Positions 1 to 10,358 of a stretch of DNA of 64,000 nucleotides are shown piece by piece. The number at the start of each line of letters is the position of its first letter. Position 1 is the stretch's first letter. Under the pieces are notes generated by a model that saw nothing but the letters and a program-made list of their open reading frames with translations, was not told the DNA's origin and did no database searches. Origin of the DNA: Ensifer sesbaniae (GTDB lineage: Bacteria; Pseudomonadota; Alphaproteobacteria; Rhizobiales; Rhizobiaceae); assembly GCF_013283665.1 (NCBI RefSeq), contig NZ_JABEKU010000001.1:2108001-2172000 (forward strand), in the 5' to 3' direction. The position numbers were made by a program, and so were the translations under genes.

Positions 1-97
1 GCAATTCCGAAGCCCCGATCACCGTTCCGCGGCCTGCGCTCGCCTCCGCTAGAGCCGAGCTTCCCAGAATCGCCTAGAACATGTCACGGCTGTTGCT

Positions 98-1069
98 TCA
101 CGGGTCGTCGCCCACGATATGCGGAGCGTAGATTCCGTCTCGGGCCTGTCGACGCCATGGCCGGGCCGGATCGCCGGGATCGTTGCCGATATCGGCCACG
201 ACAATCGAAGGCCCGTCTCCGGCGCATCGCGCGGCCCATTGGCCGTCGGGGGCAACGATACCCGAGGGAGCCGCGAGGCCCGGCTGTGCGAGAACGGCGA
301 AACTCGCCCAATAGCAATTGCTCGACGCATGCCCTTGCACCTCGGCGGCAAAAGCCAGGTCGATTGGCATAGGGCCGCCGGAAGTCGAGAACAGGACGCA
401 ATCGACATTCAGCCGCTCGTATTCGATGAAAAGCTCGGGAAAGTGGCACTCGATACCAAGCGTGCAGCCGAAGCGGACATCGTCGACGTCGAATGTCAGC
501 GGGATCGATCCGGGCGTGTACATGAACGAGATCTTCGTGTTCGACAGCATGCGCTCGTCGTAGCGTGTTGCGACCGTTCCCTTGTCCGAGATTACATACA
601 GGCTGTTGTGCGGGCGATGAGGTTCGGTGAGCGGATGTACTGACCCGAGGACTGTCCATAGGCCGAGTTCCCGCGCCAGCGTTCGCGTGGCATCAAGCTC
701 CTCGCGCAGAACTGCCCAATCGAACCGGTGCCAATCGGATGGACCTATTTCGCGGGGACCGATAGCGGACATAATGCGCTTGTTCGGAAAACACGTCGCT
801 CCCTCCGGGAAATGCACTACGCGGGCTCGTGCCCGATGCGCCTCCTGCATCAGGTTCCGGATTTTTTCTCCGGCAAGCCGAAGTGCTGCCGCGTCGCGGG
901 GGTCGTCGAAATAGCCGGATTGCGCCACGGCCAAGCGCAGCGACTTTGATTGACGAGGCGCGCCACGCGCCTTCGCATCGCGAAGATGCATGAGCGCGGT
1001 CGTATAGGATTCGCCGGTCTTGGCGGCGCGGGCGCGAACGCGCCGTTTGAAATTTCGGTTTTCAGTCAT
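98..1069 (-). CDS. Carbon-nitrogen hydrolase (nitrilase superfamily)
   Basis: A 323-residue protein with the nitrilase-fold catalytic triad: Glu89 in HFPEG, Lys179 in SNTKISF and Cys208 in LGIECHFPE. Enzymes of this family hydrolyse or condense C-N bonds in amides, nitriles or carbamoyl compounds; the substrate cannot be told from sequence. The ATG at 1069 puts a basic segment of about 30 residues (FKRRVRARAAKTGESY) before the hydrolase domain, which starts near residue 43. The frame stays open upstream to 1228, but that stretch is not protein-like. It lies downstream of the AraC-type regulator gene on the same strand, about 210 bases away, so regulation by it is possible. Family assignment is firm, function open. 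Confidence 0.85.
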   Translation of the reverse strand: MTENRNFKRRVRARAAKTGESYTTALMHLRDAKARGAPRQSKSLRLAVAQSGYFDDPRDAAALRLAGEKIRNLMQEAHRARARVVHFPEGATCFPNKRIMSAIGPREIGPSDWHRFDWAVLREELDATRTLARELGLWTVLGSVHPLTEPHRPHNSLYVISDKGTVATRYDERMLSNTKISFMYTPGSIPLTFDVDDVRFGCTLGIECHFPELFIEYERLNVDCVLFSTSGGPMPIDLAFAAEVQGHASSNCYWASFAVLAQPGLAAPSGIVAPDGQWAARCAGDGPSIVVADIGNDPGDPARPWRRQARDGIYAPHIVGDDP

Positions 1070-1201
1070 AGCGAAGGCCTTTCGCGTCTCGGGCAAGTTC
1101 CCCAGCAACCGGACCCGAAACGGTGGGACCGAGGTTTGCAGACCCGAGACTGAAGTCCCTTTGCCCCCCGTGAAAGGACCGTGCTGGGGACGATCTTTGG
1201 A

Positions 1202-1226
1202 GGTTCGGCGCAGGCCACGCCGAACC
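1202..1226. other. Perfect 9-bp hairpin between the regulator and hydrolase genes
   Basis: GGTTCGGCG and CGCCGAACC form a perfect inverted repeat around a 7-base loop. There is no T run on either strand, so it is not a classical intrinsic terminator. It could be a transcript-stabilising hairpin, an attenuator or an operator. Confidence 0.45.
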
Positions 1227-1281
1227 AAAGGCGCCGCTGAGCCGCCGATTCGTCAATTCCAACGCGGCGACCCGACGCCAG

Positions 1282-2130
1282 TCATTTCAACGGCAGATAG
1301 ATCTCGCTCAACAGTTCCGTCGGCGGAACCTCGCGGGGATTGTTGAGATATTTCTCGAACATCAGGCTGTCGCGGATCTCACGGCCGGATTGCGGCAGCC
1401 AGGTACCGTAGAGCCATTGATAGGCCTTCGGCATATCCGCATAGGGGCCTTTGTGGCGCAGTACCGCGTAGTGGCCGCCGTCGATGTGCTGTCGTGTCAA
1501 TGGAGCGTCAGTCGGCATCTGTTCACGCGCACTAACGCAGGCGAAGGAGCGCAGATTCTCGACTGGCACCAGTTCCGGATCGTCGAGATAAATGCCGATC
1601 ATTTCCATGTCCGGCCGGAACAATTGCCGTGAAAATAGGGTGCCGTAAAGCGTCTCAAACGCTCGCCCGATTTCCATATAGGAGCCGCTATGGGCGACGC
1701 CGACGAGGTCGATGGCTTCGACATCCCTGAGGGTGACTTCATACATATCCGTAATTCCTTCCGTTGAGTCGGTTTCAAAGGCCACATGGCTTCCCTCCTT
1801 GCGATAGCGCACCGGCGGCAGCCCATAGGACGCCTTGAACGTGCGGTTAAAGGACTGCAGATTGGGATAGCCAGAGCGCTGCGCGATCGTTTCGACAGGA
1901 AGATCGGACTGGGCAAGGTCGGCCGCGGCCCGCTGCAGCCGCAACCGCTTCACCGTGGCCGCCAGCGTCTCACCATGAACGGCCCGGTAAATCCGGTGCC
2001 AATGGTGCGGCGACAGGCAAGCGATCTCGGAAAGACGATCGAGATCGAGATCGCCGTCGAGATGTGCGTAAATATAGGCCGAGACGCGGTGGAGCCGCCG
2101 CTCGTAGATTGCCCATGTATCGTCACCCAT
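1282..2130 (-). CDS. AraC-family regulator with C-terminal GyrI-like effector domain
   Basis: A 282-residue fusion. Residues about 10-110 carry the two helix-turn-helix units of the AraC family (ending in the TLAATVKRLRLQRA and SGYPNLQSFNRTFK region). Residues about 125-282 match the GyrI-like/effector-binding fold (VTLRDVEAIDLVGVAHSGSY, later GGHYAVLRHKGPY). Proteins of this layout (Rob and SbmC-like) usually sense small hydrophobic or cationic ligands with the second domain. An AGGGAG ribosome site precedes the ATG. It is divergent from the SulP gene, so it may control that gene as well as the hydrolase downstream. This regulatory target is inference. Confidence 0.88.
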   Translation of the reverse strand: MGDDTWAIYERRLHRVSAYIYAHLDGDLDLDRLSEIACLSPHHWHRIYRAVHGETLAATVKRLRLQRAAADLAQSDLPVETIAQRSGYPNLQSFNRTFKASYGLPPVRYRKEGSHVAFETDSTEGITDMYEVTLRDVEAIDLVGVAHSGSYMEIGRAFETLYGTLFSRQLFRPDMEMIGIYLDDPELVPVENLRSFACVSAREQMPTDAPLTRQHIDGGHYAVLRHKGPYADMPKAYQWLYGTWLPQSGREIRDSLMFEKYLNNPREVPPTELLSEIYLPLK

Positions 2131-2156
2131 GTCGTGCTCCCTGTCGAACCTCTCGC

Positions 2157-2170
2157 GTTTCGCTCGAAAC
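2157..2170. promoter_or_regulatory. Small palindrome upstream of the AraC-type gene
   Basis: GTTTCGCTCGAAAC (6-bp arms, 2-base centre) lies 27 bp before the regulator start, in the spacer shared with the divergent transporter. It could be an autoregulatory operator, but a site this short may be chance. Confidence 0.25.
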
Positions 2171-2303
2171 CCTTCAAATCACAGATCGAATTGACAAATC
2201 CTGCGGACCTCTGCCGCGCCCGCTTGTACCGCATCGCGACTCAGATAGGCTGAGCATGCCCGCCATGTTCGATCCAGCCAACGCGGTGCCTCTGGAGAGT
2301 CCG

Positions 2304-3977
2304 ATGCCCGATTCTCTTGTTCCGAAAACAATCAGCGTTCTTGCGGAAGGATATGGCTTTACCCGCTTGAAAGCAGACGCGCTCGCTGGTTTGACCGTCG
2401 CGATCGTCGCACTGCCACTCTCCATGGCGATCGCGATCGCCTCGGGGGTGACGCCCGACCGTGGACTCTATACCGCGATCGTCGGCGGCTTCCTCGTTTC
2501 GCTTCTCGGCGGCAGCCGGGTGCAGATCGGCGGTCCCGCCGGGGCCTTCATCGTGCTCGTTGCGGCAACCGGTGCCCGGCACGGCCTCGACGGCCTGCTG
2601 CTCGCGACCGCCATGTCCGGGATCATGCTGGTTGCGGCAGGCTATCTCCGGCTCGGGCAATACATCAAGTTCATACCCTACCCCGTCACGGTCGGCTTCA
2701 CCGCCGGCATCGCCGTCATCATCTTCGCCAGCCAGTTGCGTGACCTATTCGGCCTGACGCTCGGCGGCCCCGAGCCCGGTCCGATCGTCGACAAGGTCGC
2801 GGTGCTCGCCCACGCCGCAGGTACGCTCAACGGGGCGGCGGTGCTGACGGCGGGCCTGACCATCGGCATCATTCTCGGCCTGCGTCGGTTGAGACCGCAT
2901 TGGCCCGGCATGCTGATTGCCGTGGCCGCGGCATCGGCCCTCGTCGCCCTGCTGCAACTTCCGGCGGAAACGATCGGCACGCGGTTCGGCGGCATTCCGC
3001 GCGGCCTGCCGCTTCCCGCCCTGCCGCCGCTTTCGCTCGAAAAGGCAATGGCCGTTTTTCCGGATGCGGTCTCGTTTGCTCTGCTCGGTGCGATCGAGTC
3101 GCTGTTGTCGGCCGTCGTTGCCGATGGCATGACCGGGCGCAGGCATCGCTCCAGCGTCGAGTTGATCGCCCAGGGCATCGCGAACATCGGTTCAGCGCTC
3201 TTCGGCGGCATCTGCGTCACCGGCACGATCGCACGAACGGCGACGAATGTCCGGGCCGGCGCCACCAGCCCGGTCTCCGGCATGCTGCATTCCGTCTTTC
3301 TGCTGCTCTTCATGCTGCTCGCGGCGCCGCTCGCGAGCTACATCCCGCTCGCCTCGCTTGCCGGCGTGCTCGCGATCGTTGCCTGGAACATGATCGAGAA
3401 GCCGGCCTTCATGGCGCTGCTGCGCTCCTCCTACGGTGATGCGGTCGTGCTGCTCGCAACCTTCCTCATCGTCGTCTTCCGTGAGTTGACGGAGGGCATC
3501 GTCATCGGTTTCGCTCTGGGCGCGGTTCTCTTCATCGACCGCATGGCCAAGAGCATCTCCATCGGTGAAACCAAACCGCTGGCGCCCGGCAAGCCGGAGA
3601 ACGGCGAGGAGGAACATCCCCTCATCGCCGACGATCCGGATACGGTGATCTATCGGATATCCGGCATTTTCTTCTTCGGCTCGGCCGCAACCGTCGGCAC
3701 GGTCCTCGACCGCATCGCCGACCAGCGGCAGAATTTCGTCCTCGATTGCTCGGAAGTGCCTTTCATGGATTCGACCGCCGCCAACGTCATCGAGGGAACG
3801 CTGCGGAAAGCCGAGCGGACGGGGGTTCGATTCATCATCACGGGCGCCAGGTCACAGGTGCGCCGCACGCTCTACCAGCATGACGTCCGGCCTCCGCGGG
3901 TTTTGATGCGCGCCTCGGTCGAGGCGGCGCTCCAGACCATCCGGAGCGAAAAGGCCGCAAGCGAAAAGGCGGCATAA
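2304..3977 (+). CDS. SulP-family anion transporter with STAS domain
   Basis: A 557-residue inner-membrane protein. The N-terminal two thirds is a run of hydrophobic helices typical of SulP/SLC26 carriers, with the early motif LAGLTVAIVALPLSMAIAIA and the GGSRVQIGGPAGAF segment. A soluble STAS domain follows at about residues 440-545 (VLDCSEVPFMDSTAANV). Family members move sulfate, bicarbonate or dicarboxylates; the ion is not decidable here. In-frame ATGs also occur at 2256 and 2265. I chose 2304 because a GGAG lies 6 bases before it and the length then fits the family. It is transcribed away from the AraC-type gene and ends in a shared terminator. Confidence 0.9.
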   Translation: MPDSLVPKTISVLAEGYGFTRLKADALAGLTVAIVALPLSMAIAIASGVTPDRGLYTAIVGGFLVSLLGGSRVQIGGPAGAFIVLVAATGARHGLDGLLLATAMSGIMLVAAGYLRLGQYIKFIPYPVTVGFTAGIAVIIFASQLRDLFGLTLGGPEPGPIVDKVAVLAHAAGTLNGAAVLTAGLTIGIILGLRRLRPHWPGMLIAVAAASALVALLQLPAETIGTRFGGIPRGLPLPALPPLSLEKAMAVFPDAVSFALLGAIESLLSAVVADGMTGRRHRSSVELIAQGIANIGSALFGGICVTGTIARTATNVRAGATSPVSGMLHSVFLLLFMLLAAPLASYIPLASLAGVLAIVAWNMIEKPAFMALLRSSYGDAVVLLATFLIVVFRELTEGIVIGFALGAVLFIDRMAKSISIGETKPLAPGKPENGEEEHPLIADDPDTVIYRISGIFFFGSAATVGTVLDRIADQRQNFVLDCSEVPFMDSTAANVIEGTLRKAERTGVRFIITGARSQVRRTLYQHDVRPPRVLMRASVEAALQTIRSEKAASEKAA

Positions 3978-3978
3978 A

Positions 3979-4003
3979 AAAGGGCGCCCGCAGCGCCCTT
4001 TTC
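3979..4003. terminator. Bidirectional terminator between the SulP gene and alaS
   Basis: AAAGGGCGC and GCGCCCTTT pair around CCGCA. The flanking A and T runs let it end transcripts from both converging genes. Confidence 0.85.
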
Positions 4004-4021
4004 ATTGTTCTCTACAGACGC

Positions 4022-6685
<2,664 letters not shown>

Positions 6686-6856
6686 CTTGCGTCCTATTCT
6701 TAGCACCAATTCCGGCCCGGCCGCGGCCATCGCCGCGCCATCAGCCGTTGTCCTTAAACCCCGCAGCCACCCTTGATGGCTGCGCCCTCCAACGCCCTCG
6801 GTCGCCGGAACCAAAGGCTTTTATCGTTCACGTACCATACTGTCCAGACGGCAGCA

Positions 6857-6885
6857 AAAACCGGCCGCCATGGGACGACCGGTTT
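6857..6885 (-). terminator. Probable recA terminator
   Basis: Read on the minus strand, AAACCGG and CCGGTTT form a stem around a 14-15 base loop and are followed by a T run. It lies 29 bases after the recA stop codon. Confidence 0.55.
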
Positions 6886-6913
6886 CCAGGCAGCTTCCGT
6901 GGGCCGCAGCGGC

Positions 6914-8002
6914 TTACGCTTCGGGAGCCTCGTCGCCGTCGTCCGCTTCCGGGCCGCCGTTTTCGAGGAACCGATCGGCGATCAGGCCGGCGTTCTGGCG
7001 AAGCGCCATCTCGATCTCGCGGGCGAGATCCGGATTGTCGCGCAGGAACAGCTTGGCATTTTCACGGCCCTGGCCGAGGCGCTGGCTGTTGTAGGAGAAC
7101 CAGGCGCCCGACTTCTCGACGATGCCGGCCTTGACGCCGAGGTCGACGAGTTCGCCGGTTTTCGATACGCCTTCACCATACATGATGTCGAATTCGACCT
7201 GCTTGAAGGGGGGCGCCATCTTGTTCTTGACGACCTTGACACGGGTCTGGTTGCCGACGACCTCTTCGCGCTCCTTGACCGAGCCGATGCGGCGGATGTC
7301 GAGGCGAACCGAAGCGTAGAACTTCAGCGCGTTGCCGCCGGTGGTGGTTTCCGGCGAACCGAACATAACGCCGATCTTCATGCGGATCTGGTTGATGAAG
7401 ATGACCATGCAGTTCGACTTGGAGATCGAAGCGGTCAGCTTGCGCAGCGCCTGGCTCATCAGACGGGCCTGCATGCCCGGCAGGTTGTCGCCCATTTCGC
7501 CTTCGATTTCGGCGCGCGGCACGAGCGCTGCAACCGAGTCGACGACGAGAACGTCGATCGCGCCCGAGCGTACCAGCGTGTCGGTGATTTCCAGCGCCTG
7601 CTCACCGGTGTCCGGCTGCGAGATCAGGAGGTTTTCGAGATCGACGCCGAGCTTGCGGGCGTAAACCGGATCGAGCGCGTGTTCGGCGTCGACGAAGGCG
7701 CAGATGCCGCCCTTCTTCTGTGCTTCCGCGACGGTCTGCAACGCCAGCGTCGTCTTGCCCGAGCTTTCCGGGCCGTAGATTTCAATGATGCGGCCCTTCG
7801 GCAGGCCGCCAATGCCGAGCGCGATATCGAGGCTCAACGAACCCGTCGAGACGGTTTCGATCTCGATGATGCTGTCCTTCCCACCGAGCTTCATGATCGA
7901 TCCCTTGCCGAACGACCGTTCGATCTGGGAAAGTGCCGCTTCAAGTGCCTTGCTTTTATCCACCGATTTGTCCTCTACGAGCCGCAAAGAGTTTTGTGCC
8001 AT
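6914..8002 (-). CDS. recA: RecA recombinase
   Basis: 362 residues. Walker A is GPESSGKTT (about residues 77-85), followed by the RecA signature [16 protein letters not shown] and the acidic C-terminal tail ([12 protein letters not shown]). It forms the nucleoprotein filament for homologous recombination and triggers LexA self-cleavage in the SOS response. The start [16 protein letters not shown] at 8002 matches rhizobial RecA. The in-frame upstream extension is not conserved-looking. An imperfect alphaproteobacterial SOS box lies 60 bp upstream. Confidence 0.98.
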   Translation of the reverse strand: MAQNSLRLVEDKSVDKSKALEAALSQIERSFGKGSIMKLGGKDSIIEIETVSTGSLSLDIALGIGGLPKGRIIEIYGPESSGKTTLALQTVAEAQKKGGICAFVDAEHALDPVYARKLGVDLENLLISQPDTGEQALEITDTLVRSGAIDVLVVDSVAALVPRAEIEGEMGDNLPGMQARLMSQALRKLTASISKSNCMVIFINQIRMKIGVMFGSPETTTGGNALKFYASVRLDIRRIGSVKEREEVVGNQTRVKVVKNKMAPPFKQVEFDIMYGEGVSKTGELVDLGVKAGIVEKSGAWFSYNSQRLGQGRENAKLFLRDNPDLAREIEMALRQNAGLIADRFLENGGPEADDGDEAPEA

Positions 8003-8323
8003 TTGGTCCACCTTTAGGTTATTGAAGCTACCGAGGCAATGAAGCCGCCGCAGGAGTTTTTGTACATGTTTTGTTCCGTATTTGCAAGCGCAGGGCAACG
8101 CATTGAAAAACAACCATTATCTTTGTTTCGTTCTTTTCATGTTCACGGATTGAAACCATAGGTTCTGAAATGCGCGCGCCACGCCTTCGAAGCTGCCCGG
8201 CGAGGCTGAGCCGATTCGCCTGAGACGGAGACGTCGGGCGCATCCGGCCCTTGGAATTCGCGCCTCGGCCATTGCAGAAAGCCAACAGATTTTTCGGCCG
8301 ATGGGCCAAGCAGAGGAATATTC
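8003..8323. other. Intergenic region between divergent recA and psuK
   Basis: About 320 bases. It holds the recA control region, with an SOS-like box at 8062-8076, and the leader of psuK. No convincing gene or RNA was seen in the part from 8110 to 8320. Confidence 0.6.
8062..8076 (-). promoter_or_regulatory. Candidate SOS (LexA) box of recA
   Basis: GTACATGTTTTGTTC fits the alphaproteobacterial operator GTTC-N7-GTTC with one mismatch (GTAC for the first GTTC). The reverse strand reads GAACAAAACATGTAC. Position, about 60 bp before the recA ATG, suits LexA repression. Confidence 0.6.
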
Positions 8324-9271
8324 ATGACGGAAGCTGAAATCGCCGTCTTCGGCGGCGCGCACATCGACAGGCGCGGCCGCATATCGGGCGCGACCGCACC
8401 GGGCTCCAGCAATCCCGGCACCTGGTTCGAGGAGGCCGGCGGCGGCGGCTTCAACGCGGCCCGCAACCTCGCTCGCCTTGGCCACGGGGTGCGTATGATC
8501 AGCACCCGCGGCGGCGATGCCGCCGGCGAGATGGTGACGGCGGCGGCCGCCGCTGCCGGCGTCATCGACAGCCCCCTCACCTTTCTCGATCGCCAGACGC
8601 CGAGCTACACGGCAATCCTCGAAAACGACGGCAACCTGGTCATCGCGCTCGCGGACATGGAGCTCTACCGGCTGTTTTCGCCGCGGCAGTTGCAGCGCCG
8701 CGCGTTCCGCGACGTCATCGCCGCGAGCAAGCTCGTGCTCACGGACGCCAACCTGCCGGAAGAAACGATCACGGCGCTCGCCCAGTCGGCCGCAGGCAAC
8801 GGACGCCTCGTCGCCGGCATTGCCGTGTCGCCCGCCAAGGTCATCCGCTACCGGCCGTGCCTCCCGCATCTCTCGTTCCTGTTCATGAACGAAGCCGAGG
8901 CTCGGGCGCTGACCGGCAAGGATACGGCCGAGGCGGAGGAATGGCCGTCGTTGCTGAGAAACGCGGGTCTCAAGGGCGGTGTCGTGACGCGCGGCGGCCG
9001 CGCGGTCGTCGCTTTTGACGCCGATGGCGCCTGCGTCGCCGTTCCGCCGGCGCTCCCGGCACTTGCCGATGTCACCGGTGCAGGCGATGCGCTTGCCTCC
9101 GGCTTCCTTTCCGCGCGCCTCGCGGGCCGCAATCTTGCCGAGTGCCTGCGGCACGGCATCGCAGCCGCCGGAATCACGTTGCGCTCTCCCTTGGCCGCAT
9201 CCGAAGAGATGTCCGCGGCCAATCTCGAACAGGCGCTGGCCCTTGTGTCCGCGCCCCAAATGCTGTCATGA
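8324..9271 (+). CDS. psuK: PfkB-family kinase, likely pseudouridine kinase
   Basis: 315 residues of the ribokinase/PfkB fold. The N-terminus has EIAVFGGAHIDRRG, the substrate-binding GGGGFNAARNLARLG follows, and the catalytic ATP-site motif DVTGAGDALASGF is near the C-terminus. The kinase class is certain. The pseudouridine substrate is inferred from the next gene, psuG, 31 bases downstream. Together they turn pseudouridine into pseudouridine 5'-phosphate and then uracil plus ribose 5-phosphate. A GAGGAA ribosome site precedes the ATG. Confidence 0.9.
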   Translation: MTEAEIAVFGGAHIDRRGRISGATAPGSSNPGTWFEEAGGGGFNAARNLARLGHGVRMISTRGGDAAGEMVTAAAAAAGVIDSPLTFLDRQTPSYTAILENDGNLVIALADMELYRLFSPRQLQRRAFRDVIAASKLVLTDANLPEETITALAQSAAGNGRLVAGIAVSPAKVIRYRPCLPHLSFLFMNEAEARALTGKDTAEAEEWPSLLRNAGLKGGVVTRGGRAVVAFDADGACVAVPPALPALADVTGAGDALASGFLSARLAGRNLAECLRHGIAAAGITLRSPLAASEEMSAANLEQALALVSAPQMLS

Positions 9272-9302
9272 CACTTGCCAGCAGAACTCCCAAGGAACGA
9301 CC

Positions 9303-10232
9303 ATGACCAAACCCGCTTCTCCCTCCCTGCCGATGGAATTTTCCGACGAGGTCGCCGCCGCCAAGGCGCGTGGCGCGCCGATCGTGGCGCTGGAATCGAC
9401 CATCATCACCCATGGCATGCCCTATCCGGGCAATCTGAACATGGCCCGCAGCGTCGAAGCGATCATCCGCGAACAGGGTGCCGTGCCGGCAACGATCGCC
9501 GTCATCCATGGCGTGCTGCACATCGGCCTCGATGACGCCAAGCTCGAAGAACTGGCGAAGACGCAAGGGGCGATGAAGGTCTCGCGCGCCGACCTCGCCT
9601 TCGCGATCGCCGAACGCCGCACCGGCGCGACCACCGTCGCCGCGACGATGATTGCAGCCGCCCGCGCCGGCATCCGCGTCTTTGCGACCGGCGGCATCGG
9701 CGGCGTGCACCGCGGAGCCGAACTCTCGTTCGACATCTCCGCCGACCTCGATGAGCTCGCCCGCACCGCCGTCATCGTCGTCTGCGCCGGCGCCAAGGCG
9801 ATCCTCGACATTCCGAAGACGCTCGAAGTGCTCGAAACCCGCGGCGTCCCCGTCGTCACCTATGACAGCGAAATCTTCCCGGCCTTCTGGTCGCGCGATT
9901 CCGGCCTCAAGAGCCCGCTGATGCTGAACAGCCCGGCGGCGATCGCAAACTTCCAGAACATGCGCGAACTGCTCGGTGTCGACGGCGGCATGCTGGTCGC
10001 CAATCCGGTCCCGGCGGAAAGCGAAATCCCGCGCGAGGAAATGGAAATCTACATCGCCCGCGCGCTCGACAATGCCGAGAGCGACGAGATCACCGGCAAG
10101 GCCGTCACGCCTTACCTGCTCGACAATCTCTTCCACATGACCGAAGGCCGCAGCCTCGAGACCAACATCGCGCTGGTCGAGAACAATGCGCGCCTCGCCG
10201 GCGAGATCGCGGTCGCGTTGAACGCCAAGTAA
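9303..10232 (+). CDS. psuG: Pseudouridine-5'-phosphate glycosidase
   Basis: 309 residues, the usual family length. The conserved segments ALESTIITHGMPYPGN, the RRTGATTVAATM/FATGGIGGVHRG core and GKAVTPYLLDNL are all present. The enzyme reversibly cleaves the C-C glycosidic bond of pseudouridine 5'-phosphate, giving uracil and ribose 5-phosphate in the cytosol. The ATG at 9303 follows AAGGAACG at good spacing. The frame extends upstream into psuK but that part is not used. It ends with a strong terminator at 10261-10292. Confidence 0.96.
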   Translation: MTKPASPSLPMEFSDEVAAAKARGAPIVALESTIITHGMPYPGNLNMARSVEAIIREQGAVPATIAVIHGVLHIGLDDAKLEELAKTQGAMKVSRADLAFAIAERRTGATTVAATMIAAARAGIRVFATGGIGGVHRGAELSFDISADLDELARTAVIVVCAGAKAILDIPKTLEVLETRGVPVVTYDSEIFPAFWSRDSGLKSPLMLNSPAAIANFQNMRELLGVDGGMLVANPVPAESEIPREEMEIYIARALDNAESDEITGKAVTPYLLDNLFHMTEGRSLETNIALVENNARLAGEIAVALNAK

Positions 10233-10260
10233 TTCCCCTCCGCAAAGACGCGGATAAATT

Positions 10261-10292
10261 GAAAAGCCCGGCACGCAAGCGCCGGGCTTTTA
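10261..10292 (+). terminator. psuKG terminator
   Basis: AAAAGCCCGGC and GCCGGGCTTTT form an 11-bp stem around an ACGCAAGC-type loop and end in T's. It can also act on cckA transcripts from the other strand. Confidence 0.85.
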
Positions 10293-10358
10293 CATTGGCG
10301 ATTAACGGCGGGAGCACCCATCGATCCGGACCGTCTCCCTTGGATCTGCGGCCCTAAT

